The notes under the pieces are model-generated. The model had not been told where the DNA came from and searched no databases. It worked only from the letters and a program-made list of their open reading frames with translations. Below are positions 39,091-50,200 of a DNA stretch of 64,000 nt, piece by piece. The translations under genes and the position numbers were made by a program. The DNA comes from Holothuria scabra (taxonomy: Eukaryota > Echinodermata > Holothuroidea > Aspidochirotida > Holothuriidae). The stretch covers positions 6,324,001 through 6,388,000 of the forward strand of contig CM074179.1 of assembly GCA_037179385.1 (NCBI GenBank), read 5' to 3'. Every line of letters starts with the position of its first letter. The first letter of the stretch is position 1.

Positions 39091-40310
39091 ATGGGTAAGA
39101 CCTCGAGACTAGTAACCTGGGAAAATTTAACGTTACCACGGTAACCATTGCGATTTTAGCTGGCATTGCCATATATAGCCCAACAGGCAAAGTGACTACA
39201 ATATCTCATCCTCCTCACGGAGCGATGAGATAATAATTTACAAGCTTTGCTGTCAGGCCTTTGATTAGCTGGTGACGTTATTATAATATCTAATTAGAGA
39301 CAGGTACGAAGCATTTTGCCGGCATTTTCGGGAAAGATGGCGCTCTTTCGCTATATCACAGTTCGGAATGGAGTTAATATACCTTTCGGTGAATGGAGTT
39401 AATATACCTTTCAGTAGATAACCCTAAAGACCTTGTCATATTAGTAAAGGGTCTGAAGGCCGCGAGGTTGGTCGTTAAGTGTTGTCCTTCAGTGGACGTA
39501 ATAGCTTCTTCGGGAAGCAGTATCAAGTTTGGTTTCGCCGAACGGCCCTTTGCCAGAGGGTCGGGAGGACTGTAGAAAAAGTAAAGGGTATGATATTTAC
39601 GATAATAATGGATCTTCAAATCACCCAACAATTTTCAGCAATTTTACTGAATGTGGCTTTTGTTATTAGTTTTTCCTTATGCAGAAGTTTTACTGCCGCG
39701 TTTAACGTTTTTACTAACTATTGAAACATAATCAATTGATTGACAAGGTGTAAAACTGAGGTCATTTTCAGAAGAGGATTCGAATCGTCCAATGTCTTCT
39801 CACCCTAAACTACCATTTTTTAGTAGTCTACAGAAATTCTTTATTGGCTCAGCTCTTAGATTGGCAACTAGTTCAAACAATGCAGAGTACCAAAGCTTAT
39901 ACTACACATTTACACAGGAAGAACTGCATACCGAGAATGTTTTCATTGCACATATTGGGCTTTTCGATATACTCCCCGTGAAGCAATAACTGAGATTGTG
40001 ACTGGATGAGGATGAATTTTAGACAATTGTGGAAGGGCTTTAAAGAAGGTTAGGAGAATTGGTACTATTTGGGGTGAGGGAATTGGCCTTTAAACTTCCA
40101 GGTAGAAAGAAAGAAAGAGTTCTAGGAATGTGAAAGTTGTAAATGAAAGTAGAAAAGTAAGACAGATATTAAAATAACTCATCGCTGAACACAAATTACA
40201 GATTAACTGATTAAGGCCGGTGGATTTAATAGATTCATTCATGTAAGTTACAAACAAATGGCCTCGAAGCTGCTTGAAGTAGAGTTGATTAGATGCACTT
40301 AGCTTTCTGC
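39091..40310. other. Noncoding; short 25-bp tandem duplication
   Basis: GAGTTAATATACCTTTC is duplicated at 39370 and 39395. Otherwise no gene or repeat recognised. Confidence 0.4.
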
Positions 40311-40316
40311 AAAATA

Positions 40317-40825
40317 AATGTAGATTCTAATTCATCAGCGCTATGCGTGCAATCGCGAGATCGCTGCCAGCACAAAGCCTTACATGCACGATGTTCCTGC
40401 GCATGTTCTATGCTAACCAGTATCAACCAGTGACGTAACCGTGAATGACCGTAGACTCATTCAGTGATTACAAACAAATGCTGTCACGACTGGGCGTATA
40501 AAAAATGGTAAGGCGCGCTTACACTGCCATCACTGTAATAATATTTGTTATATTACATTTTTTAAGTACAGAAGAAATAATAAAGAAATAGAAAAGAATA
40601 CAAAAAAGTGCTGTCTGTCAATGAGCTAATATCACTTTTTATGTACTCTTTTGTTATTCTTCATTTTATTTCCTGTAAATGTGCATACATTTTTACAGTG
40701 TAGATTCTGCATGCAGTCGAGCAGGCTTTAACACGCGCAACTAATAACATACACCAATGTTGGATTGCGCATGCTCTATGCAAACCACTGCCAACCAGTG
40801 ACGTCAGCGTGAACGCCCTTATTGG
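40317..40825. repeat. Direct duplication of a 130-bp segment, 377 bp apart
   Basis: GCGCATGTTCTATGCTAACC with CAACCAGTGACGT near 40397-40433 recurs as GCGCATGCTCTATGCAAACC with CAACCAGTGACGTCAGCG near 40768-40810. The upstream GTAGATTCT blocks are also shared. Confidence 0.75.
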
Positions 40826-41170
40826 ACGGTAAGGCTGTGTTCCTTTCCCTGTTCTGGAACAGACCTTTGAAAGTCGAAAACGGAAGAACACCTTGGCGAA
40901 CTTGTTCTTGCCAGGGCCGGATTAACCAAATGGCAGAACTGGCATATGCAGGAGGCACCGCGCTTGGGGGGTCTCCGTCTAGTGCGGAAAATGGAATTTT
41001 CCCAACTAATAAATGATTTTGCTTGTCAGAAATCACGTAAAAAATGTGTAATGTAACACGAACAGTCGATGTTTATTAAAATTTGTTTGGGAATTGGGAC
41101 CCACGTTATTTTGATTTATTGGTTGTCGGGCTCACGTTTTCATGTGTGTACACTTTTGTCATGCCTTATT

Positions 41171-42222
41171 TACGGAGCTCCTAAAGTGCCAGTCTGCATG
41201 TCATGATGGTGAGATAATTTATCTGACCAAGTTGTCATCTTTTCCTTAAGAAGTCGACATGTTTAATTAATTTATCTTACCATGTCGACATCCTGTGCTT
41301 AGGAAGTCGACATGTTGGGATAATTCATCTTGCCATGTCTACATCCTGTGCTTAGGAAGTCGGCATGGTGAGATAATTTATGTAACCATGTCAACATCCT
41401 AATTTAGGAAGTCGACATGGTGAGATAATTTATGTTACCATGTCAACATCCTAATTTAGGAAGTCGACATGGTGAGATAATTTATGTTACCATGTCGACA
41501 TCCTTTGCTTAGCAAGTCGACATGGTGAGGTAATTTATGTTACCATGTCGACATCCTTTGCTTAGGAAGTCGACATGGTGAGATAATTTCAACTAAGTAC
41601 GTCTATGTATATGCACTCAGTGTCCGACACTGCATGCTGCATGTTAGCCAGGATGCATTTGGTGATCGTACGCCGGGATTTTCTGTAAGTGTGCATATAC
41701 AAGGCAAAGCAATCCGTAGGTGTGCGTATATACGTACAGTATACATGACTGTGATGCATACACGGACATCATACATTGGCAATGCGCGCACATGTATATA
41801 TTGTGCACTAAATGCACTCTGGCATGCGGACAGCCCAGACGTGGCTCCAGGGGGAGGGGGGGGGGGCTTTTACGGCCAGATCAACAATAAAACATACGGG
41901 AAATAAGCAGTGCAACTCACTCACTTCGATGCTTTCTCTTAAGTCAGCCGCCCCCCTTTTGGAATGTCTGGATCCGCGCCTGGGGCAACTGGCTATACAT
42001 AGACATATGTAGTTGAAATTATCCCACCATGTCGACTTCCTGAGCAAAAGATATCAACATGGTGACATAAATTATCTCACCATGCCGACTTCCTAAATTA
42101 GGATGTTGACATGGCAACATAAATTATATCACCATGTCGACTTCCTAAATTAGGATGTTGACATGGTAAGATAAATTATCTCACCATCATGATATGCAAA
42201 CTGGCACTTTAGGAGCTCCGTA
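41171..42222. mobile_element. Foldback transposon with satellite-like inverted arms, TSD CTTATT
   Basis: Outer ends TACGGAGCTCCTAAAGTGCC and its reverse complement (42203-42222). Next to each end the arm consists of 52-53-bp subrepeats containing CCATGTCGACATCC and GGAAGTCGACATGGTGAG. The left arm has about seven (41200-41590), the right arm about four (42010-42190). CTTATT directly flanks both ends (41165-41170 and 42223-42228), so this is one insertion. The central 420 bp has no transposase and contains a nested repeat. Known Foldback elements have this architecture. Confidence 0.92.
41845..41985 (+). repeat. CGGATCC-type repeat nested in the foldback element
   Basis: GTGGCTCCAGGGGGAGGG, GGGCTTTTACGGCC, CAATAAAACATACGGGAAAT, TTAAGTCAGCCGCCCCCC and an end TGGATCCGCGCCTGGGG. 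Collinear with 60237-60400. Confidence 0.8.
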
Positions 42223-42228
42223 CTTATT

Positions 42229-43310
42229 AACACTATCTCGCATATAATGTTTAATAACAGGAATAACCGGCATGTATCACGGTATAACATGGGCGTCGAT
42301 TGGGGGGGGGGGGCAGGGGGACATTAACGTAAAAGTCCCCCACCCCCACACTTTTGTAACCTGAAACTTAAAAGTTAGGTTCCACCAAAAAGACATACAG
42401 TAGGTTATGAAACGTGTCTTCAACCGATTACGATCGATATTCAGTATCAATAATTTCACATGTTTAGCTTGCACATCGCAAAGCTTTTTTGCGCTCATTG
42501 ATGTCCTTTTCTCAGTTGCATATCAAACATACTAACATTATTCATCGGTCTCTATGATTATGTCGTTTGTTCGTGTGCATAGGTCAGCAGGTATAGCTCT
42601 AAACGAGCACAACATTTAGGAATTTGAAGAATAGGAATGGTCCCTTACTATGTTCTAATGAAATCTTTAATCTTTAGTGAATGACCAGCCTGGCATGCTG
42701 AAATTGGCAAACACATTTTAAGGAGACTGAAAATGTATCAGTGCTCAGTCTGCATGCAACTTTTCCAGGCAAATAAATGATTTCTAATGCAAAATTTCGA
42801 CACGTGCACATAACACATTCGTATAATTCGACTATTTCGTATTTAGACCATTATCAGAGAGGAAAAATCACACTGGCGTTTGGTAGATAAGAGACGTCAA
42901 TCTGGAATTATCTAGAGGTACACCTCCATCCTCTGTCTGCAGAAAGTTTATGATGAGGTGTCGTTTGAAAGGACATATTTTAATGTTCATTTGCATCAAT
43001 AATTTTACACCGGTAGGCCTATGCAACTATGGAACGGTGTCTCAGTAGCACCAGTGGGTACCACCCCCTCGATCTGTGCATGATTATTTCGCTGTAGATT
43101 GAAGTGTGCTTTTGATCAATTCATGGGTCTATCTTACAAATTGTTCCCAACTATTAGAACTTTTGCATAAATCCTTCGCAAACTATCGCAATGCTCGTTG
43201 TGATTCTAATTACTTGTGGAGTACACCCGATACCTAAATTCATATTGACCTTAGACCGATGAAGTAATTACCCACACTTTAGAGACCATGTTTTGAAAAC
43301 TTTGGATATT
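42229..43310. other. Noncoding; G- and C-run fragment near 42300
   Basis: A short G11 run with AGTCCCCCACCCCC (42297-42355) looks like another CGTAGCC-type fragment. Nothing else recognised. Confidence 0.35.
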
Positions 43311-43317
43311 GAAACAT

Positions 43318-44135
43318 TTAGCACCATTTTGCATCTAGTCCTGTAGCTACAAGGACAGACGGCTCTGGAAAATGAAGAATTCGGAAATTTGCCATTTGTG
43401 AAACCAGTCTACTGTGTGGTTTTGACAACTCATGAAACTCCGATTTCTCTCCAATAAAAACTCCATTTTCGTGATTATTTGTTTCAAAGAAGCAGAATTT
43501 TCTGCGCGCTTCGCGCGCCACAAATTGCAATTCCTAAGCAGAAGTGCTCGCTCGTACCTTCAGTTTGGTTAACTTTTTTCGAGCTCTGAAAGCCGAGTGA
43601 CAAAAATCTGAAATTTGCTATATGCGACATTAATTTATCAAATGACACCGGTAACTACAGTGCTATTTTCATAAATTTTCTTACATAAAATCCAAGTTTT
43701 CTCCAATATAAGCTCTTCACTAAAACAAAAAATCGTTGGCGAGTCTCATTTTGTAGCTTGGATAACATTATATAGGAACAACTTGAACGATCTTTGGTCG
43801 TCATTAAATCTCTGGTTTGCCAATAGGAAAGGCACATTCTTCAGTAATCACCCAACTCTTCACATTTCTTTACAGGAAACTCAAAATCCAAATTTTCTGG
43901 CAAAACAAGCTCCATATTTTTAAATATTTGCTTCAAAAGGGCAACAATTTCAGCCCACTAAGCGCGCCAGTCGCCAGATATATGTCCCTAGTCTAGTGGT
44001 GTTCACACTTCAAAAACCGTAAAATTTGGATGCTTTGCAGCCACCCCCCCCCCTTTCTAGCAAAAAATGTCTAGCTACGCGAGAAAAAATAGGCCAGATG
44101 CCCCCCCCCCCACACATACACACACTTTGAAAATC
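43318..44135. repeat. Three diverged direct repeats with GCGCG(C) words
   Basis: Modules near 43435-43525, 43680-43750 and 43880-43980 share TTTTCT(C)CAATA(A)AA(G)CTC and TTTCAAA(G)..GCA, ending in CGCGCTTCGCGCGCC or AAGCGCGCCAGTCG. Ends in two C-runs at 44042 and 44102. Confidence 0.5.
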
Positions 44136-45330
44136 AAATCGACTCCCCTGCTGTAATATGTAAAAACAACTATTAGTTATTAGCGGTTTAAAGCTAAAAA
44201 ATTTAAACTGTTGAGTGTTATTAATTTTGTGTAAGCAGATGGGCGAGGGGGAAGGCGGTTAAACTCGTAAAAGGGGCCCCGCTATAAAAAGTGCCGGGGG
44301 TCCCACACAACGCTAATCCGGCCCTGGTACTTGCAACCAACTCTCACACCACCAGTCGCCTGTGGCGCAGAAAGGACAAACAGAAAACAAGATGGCGGAG
44401 ATATCTTCTCACGCGCAGGAATGAGAGGAAACGCAGCACAATGACTGATCTTAAGAAGAACATGTACCAGAGGGGAAAAAACCACTAGTACAATAGTCTT
44501 TACGGTGCTTAAAATAAAAATTAGACGAAATTAGTGCATGGTGAAAACACGACACGGTATATGGCGGCACGTTAGCCGACGTGCATATAGTGTGACTTTT
44601 GCCCATGATATAATACCTGATTCCGGAAAAATAAAGTTAATGGATTCGAATACAGCATTAGACTTTTTCTTCGCATGTACATTAAAGGGAATCTATATTT
44701 GTCATCAAAAAGAGTGCTGACCGACGAGTATCAAAGAAAATTTGAAAAAAATTGAATTATCTACTCACACAATCGAAAAATGTCGCACATGGGCATTTAC
44801 ATTGGAATACATAGCACAAGAGATATCTCCCTGTTTTCGCAACATTTTTCACATCGATATACCAATATTAGTAACCTGTAATTTTTGGATATCAAAGTCC
44901 CCATATTTTTTCCCATGATGATTGGGAAAATTTATCTTTACCTTAATCTAACATTGAACCTTAACCTGAGCATCATTTTGGATTCATTAATCATTATGAT
45001 CTCATGTAATTGTGGAAAATCGTCCCTATTTGTCCTGGAAAAAATACACCACGCTGTACACTGTTCAACGAGATACATACATCCAGTATAGAATCCTCGT
45101 CTACAAAGTTGTGTGCAGTCGATGTATTGGAAGGTGTAGATGCGGGAAAATCGGTTCAACTTTCGGCAAATCATAGATCATGTAACACAACAAACATTAC
45201 AACGATTCGCAGATTTACCGCGTGATATTAATTGTTCATTGATCCATCAGAGTAGGAACAAATCCGTCTTAAAAAACCTTGCTAAGTTTGCAAGTTCTCA
45301 TCATTGATTTTTCAGCTAATTTATTCTCTT
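44136..45330. other. Noncoding, nothing recognised
   Basis: No domain-bearing frame and no consistent splice pairs were found. Confidence 0.35.
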
Positions 45331-45334
45331 TTTC

Positions 45335-45568
45335 TGTTAGGCTGGTGGCACAGTTTTCTCGCTGCCTTCATAAGTTATATAGATGTACTTGTTTTTCTTT
45401 TTATCTCTCTCTCTCTCTCTGTCCCTTTTCTTTTCTCTTCTTTTCACTTTGCCATCATGTAAACTTGGATTGTTTCTTTCATCATATTTTGTAAATGTTC
45501 TTTGCTTTTGTCTTTTTGATTCTAAAACCTCAAATGAGGTAAACAGAATAAATTGAAACTGAAACTGA
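45335..45568 (+). repeat. Non-LTR retrotransposon 3' end with GAAACT tail
   Basis: Pyrimidine-rich block (TC)n at 45406-45420, then AACCTCAAATGAGG and AATAAATTGAAACTGAAACT ending in GAA. Short tandem tails like this end CR1/L2-type LINEs. No coding part. Confidence 0.5.
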
Positions 45569-45910
45569 ATCTCATCTCTAACACTCTTTGGGTGTTACTC
45601 CATGTGGACACCGATCCCTGCCTAGATCTCATACCCTTAATATCAAGGAATGCATTTGAGCATATAAACTCGCTTCAGAACCTTTGCCGATTCGTTCGTC
45701 CAGAGAAATTACCACTTTGTACTTTTTATTTTTACTATCCTAGTTCCTTTGTTTTCTTTCCTCTTTCTTGGGAGCACTTTACTCGACAAACCCTATGGGG
45801 TTTTTTTTTAGTATACTTCCCTTAACAATATTTTGATTTCATGTGATATTCTACCTTGATTTCTGTACATTGTACTAATTACTATCAATATTGTGAAAAA
45901 ACAAATGAAA
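45569..45910 (+). repeat. Possible second LINE 3' end with GAAAT tail
   Basis: Noncoding stretch ending AACAAATGAAATGAAATAAT, again a short-repeat tail, right after the previous one. Family not identified. Confidence 0.4.
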
Positions 45911-46317
45911 TGAAATAATAGTGTTTTGCCCATGACTGCAGATATTACATTTAAGATTAAAAGTGGAAATACAGTGATAAATATTCATATACTTAAGGAT
46001 ATAAATGTCACCAAAATGCAGAGCTGAAGTGTTTCAATGCAAAATTTATGAAATACTGGGAGGGGAACCCCACTGTCAACCCCCTCTATCGGCACTCATG
46101 ATTGCCGGCCCCTAAGCTTAATTAATGGTGGCGCATGATACATTCATAATGCCAATTCGGGACGACGGTTGTCAAACCCCTGGGCTAGGCTATAGGATCA
46201 ACTCTGAATAATGAATGATGCACGTGCATCTTTAGGCATAGCTTCAATAAACTTTAATTGAGAATTAGCTGTCATTTTTCTCTTGTGATTGATGGTAAAG
46301 CTGAAAAGCAAATTAAT

Positions 46318-46660
46318 CATCATTTAAAGACACAGTATCGTTGCGCGAAACGGGGGCGACATTTGGACAGCCTTCAAAAAATTTGTTATCCCACCCAAAA
46401 TCCCGGATGTAGCCCATAGACACCGTATGATAACAGTTCATACGATTGGGTGGGATAGCGTACTGCTGCATATGCTGGCTTGTGGGAGCGTTAACAGGCA
46501 TAGTATCTGTGTTAATTTGTATGTAGCAGGGAGTTGTTTTCCTGATACAAATGAGTACCTTGCTCCGTGACAACAGAGAGACCCTTGGGAATTTTCCCAA
46601 TATCTTGGGAATTTTGAACCATCTCGATCATTCTTTTCCTTCCCACTTTGAAAAAAGAAA
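46318..46660. repeat. Repeat with TTTAAAGACACAGTATCG terminus
   Basis: TTTAAAGACACAGTATCGTT and GCGAAACGGGGGCG match the reverse complement of 59810-59850. The other side holds CCTTGGGAATTTTCCCAATA palindromes, with related CTTGGGAATTT words near 46882, 59321 and 59342. Likely a DNA-transposon end. Confidence 0.55.
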
Positions 46661-47179
46661 TATTGTGTGATTGTTTCTTTTTTCTACTTTTTTAAGTCAC
46701 TTATTAATTAGTTATGAAATATGTGAATAAGTTCTAATAAGAATGCCAAGGTGGCTGATTTGTATTAAATTTCCGGCTTAATTGTTTTGTGCTTTAATCA
46801 TCAGTTTGACTTCGATGCTCCTATAGGAGTATTACTGTTGTTCAACGTTGAGAGACTATACGTTGTTATTCGAGAAAAGATCTTGGGAATTTCTAAAAAG
46901 ACGAACTGGCCTAGGAAACCTGCATTGAACTTGACAGATTGCTCGAAGCGAAGGGGCTAGTCTTAGTCTTACGACAGCGAAATGTCTTCCTGTTCAGAAC
47001 TTCAGAAAGAAAAATCGAAGGACAGCGTTTGCACACGTTGTCACGAGATGGAGAAATCAAACGAGAAAAATACAGTAGCAAACGAAAGTCGGAGTTCCCT
47101 TTCCCATTCTCACGCGGAATAGGCCCTAGCCTACCTAACGTTAGATTGCCGCAGAAAAAGCAGGTTGATTGATTGGGGA
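46661..47179. other. Upstream region of the 47-53.6 kb candidate gene
   Basis: Would hold promoter and 5' UTR. No TATA box or initiator can be defended. Contains AACGTTAG and AACGTTGAG words. Confidence 0.3.
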
Positions 47180-47238
47180 ATGGCTCTTGTTTATAACGGC
47201 GATTTTGCGAAACATCATCTCAGAGATCATGCTCAAAG
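47180..47238 (+). CDS. Candidate gene exon 1
   Basis: ATG at 47180, 19 codons plus two bases, donor GTAAGT (strong). The 5' border is unknown because an upstream UTR is not defined. Confidence 0.5.
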
Positions 47239-50200
47239 GTAAGTGAAATGTGTTTGTTCAGTTACTGATAGTAAAAAGTAAACAGGATTCCCGTCTCGTT
47301 AGTGATCCACATACCCATCCCACACGCGTGTTTAGCATATGTACAGTACAGAGTATGCATAGGCCTAACGTCAGGACAATTTTATTAGTAGCTATATGCC
47401 TAGTAAAACTTTTGACGAGCTAGCACAGGTTACAGCAGAAGTGATCAGCACTACATTTACCACTTCATCAAAATTGTAACCCCAGAATAAGCCGCACAAC
47501 TCTTGAAAAATCTGACTAGCCTATGTCCTCGGTTTGCTCATATACATGCCCCATCTAGTTTACACTTATGATCTCTCAGAGGGCCTGGCGCGGAGTTTGC
47601 AACTTTCCCCAATATTGCCTTCTCAAAACTTTCTTATCAAGCATAGACCTACAATATGCTATCACTTAGATAATCCTAGCTGTTTCATTAGCCTACAGTC
47701 CACTTGACAATGAGTAAGTGCTCAGCTTTGCTGGATCAGTAATTTGCCAAAGATTTGACTTGATGAGAAACAACAGTCTGTAAGCCTGAGCATGTTGGAT
47801 TTATAATATAAATGAAGATTATCTGGTGCAATATCAGGTGAGCAGGATCAAGACGCCATTATCCAGTAATTGATTTCTGTAACTTTGCTTATGCTTGAGT
47901 GACCTCCAGCTGCATAGTAATTGATACTAGTTATATGAATTGCAAAAAAGGAAATGAAGGCTTTGATAAGCATCATTCATTCCAGGGGGGCAGTTGACCC
48001 TAGTTGCCCCCCCCCCCTCCCTGTATCCGCCCTTGATGAACATAATTAGCCCTCTGTTTTGTAATTGTGTGAAAAATATTTTGGACAACCAAATTTCCTT
48101 CTGGACAACTAAAATGAGTGAAATGGTTGCCCCAAGACAACACTAAATATTTTAAAAATGGAGGCCTGGGCTATGAAGGGTACTGTAAGGTAGGCTAAGC
48201 ATAGTATAGCTGCTGTACGTGTACATACAGTATAAAAAGTTGTCTTCCCCAAGATCTAGGGAGATCTTGGCATATAAATGCTATTTCTGGGTTAGGTTTC
48301 AACCAAGTAGTTCAAGTCAAGCTAGTCTTGACCCTTTTTCTGTTTTGGTTCACAGGGTTGTTTTCCCTACTCCATTGCTTTTGCAAGCTCAATGGCAGCT
48401 GTAGGTTCCATTTTTAAAGTCTTCATGTGAGACCAGGCCGGGAATGTGGAGTGTACATGAAATGCCAAATGCAATAAAAATTAATACCTGAGCAAAATTT
48501 ATGTCCTCGGTTATTGATAGTGGCATTACTTGACTTTTTCATCGGGAGAGGGAAAGTGCTGAAGTGGTGGGGCAAACGAAAATGCTCCTACTGTCACCTA
48601 TCGAGTGCCACTATTGACCAGCACATTGAGTACAGAGAACACTTTGCCTGAAATGTGTTTCAGATTGCATAAAATGGTACTTCTCAGCTGTTGTTTTTAC
48701 TACTAAAAAGTGCTGCTTTCAAGATGTTTGTGAAGTTCTTACACATTTTGCCCAATATACTTTTTACATGAGGGGGGTATACAAGAGCCACTGCTGATGT
48801 CACTGGTAATTGGTAGGTTGATTTAAAATTCCTTTAGACAGAATAGTTTGCAATCCCCCCCCCCCCTTGTCCCTTTCTGTTTTAATGGGGTGTTCACATC
48901 ATCATCAACCATCATTATTATGACTCTTATAACAACCAATTTTGACACCACCCATTAATCATTGAGGGATATGTGATTTGAAATCATGGAAGTCTGATAT
49001 ATGCACTCTTCTCTGAGATAAAATACTGATTCATTGCAAATAGTCTTGATTTACTTTTCAGGTGTTCTTCAAAGTACTGTACATGCAGTGGGCCACACAG
49101 ACAGAGCCAAGTGAATGACCAACGTCACCACAGTTGCTAGCTGTTACACCCATAGGTGAGTGAAAATAACTGCAGGATGTATTAAAACAAGTCTTTCAAT
49201 TTCCAAAAGCATGTTTTCCCAGCTAACTTCCAGATAGTACTTCCATGGTTCACAACACTACAGCACAGAACAGTCTACCTTGTGCTGTTCAGAATTGCTC
49301 GTAACGTTTTCGCGACTTTAATTAGTACCATGAGTGGTGGCTCTATGTTGGGGCAAGAGGGGGCATTTGCCCTCCATAGATTTTGTCCTTGGCTGCCCTC
49401 ACCCCCCCCCCTCCCCCCGCCCAAATGTTACCTGGTCAGAAAGGAGTTGGGTTTGGGTTTACTGAAAAGAATTTAAATAACATACCTCTCCAGAGACTAC
49501 ATTTTTCATTCAGAGATACAGTACGCTAAAACCTCACAGCTTCCAGGGGCGAAGCCTGTTTGATCCTGCCTACTGTAAGAGGTGATGAAAGGGAAAACTA
49601 ACTTGTACTTGAACTGTACTTGAAAGTTAATTTAAACTTTGAACTTTATATTGAGTTGACTGACACAATGCAGTACATTGCATGTTCATGTTGGGTATAG
49701 TTAAATCTCATCTTTACTATCTATAATAGAAACTTTATATCTATATTTACTAAAATATTGCACAGTTTATGATCATTGTTAGGCCTTTATCCAATATCTT
49801 GTTTGATAATGATGCAGAGTTGCAGTATCAATTAGTTGTCCACACAGCCTGAGTGAATATTATTTTCTCCCAATTGCACAATATACCCACTGTGGTAATG
49901 TTTTGACGTTGCCAACATTTTCAGAATTATAATTGTAATGTAGTTTACCTTTGCAAATATAGTTGCTATATTGATATGATGTGCTCCCTTCCTTGAAGAC
50001 AAGAGCATTCACCCCAGTATACAGTACAGAAGTGTACAGGAGTTTGACTGCCCTGTTTCATGATTGGCTATAGGGTCAAGTTACAATATACTTTCCTGAA
50101 ATGTGAAATTTACTTAATTGCTTGGTTTGCCTGAATATCCAATATTATGGAATGAGAAGAAAATTGTGAGATACCTCCTTAAAAACAAGCCTTGCCCTAT

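Noticed and set aside
41200..41590. Regular 52-53-bp repeats, CRISPR-like spacing
   Set aside because: There are no unique spacers; the whole unit repeats, and it is the arm of a foldback transposon in an animal genome.
46313..46600. 95-codon minus-strand frame
   Set aside because: It overlaps a repeat terminus shared with 59.8 kb and shows no domain.
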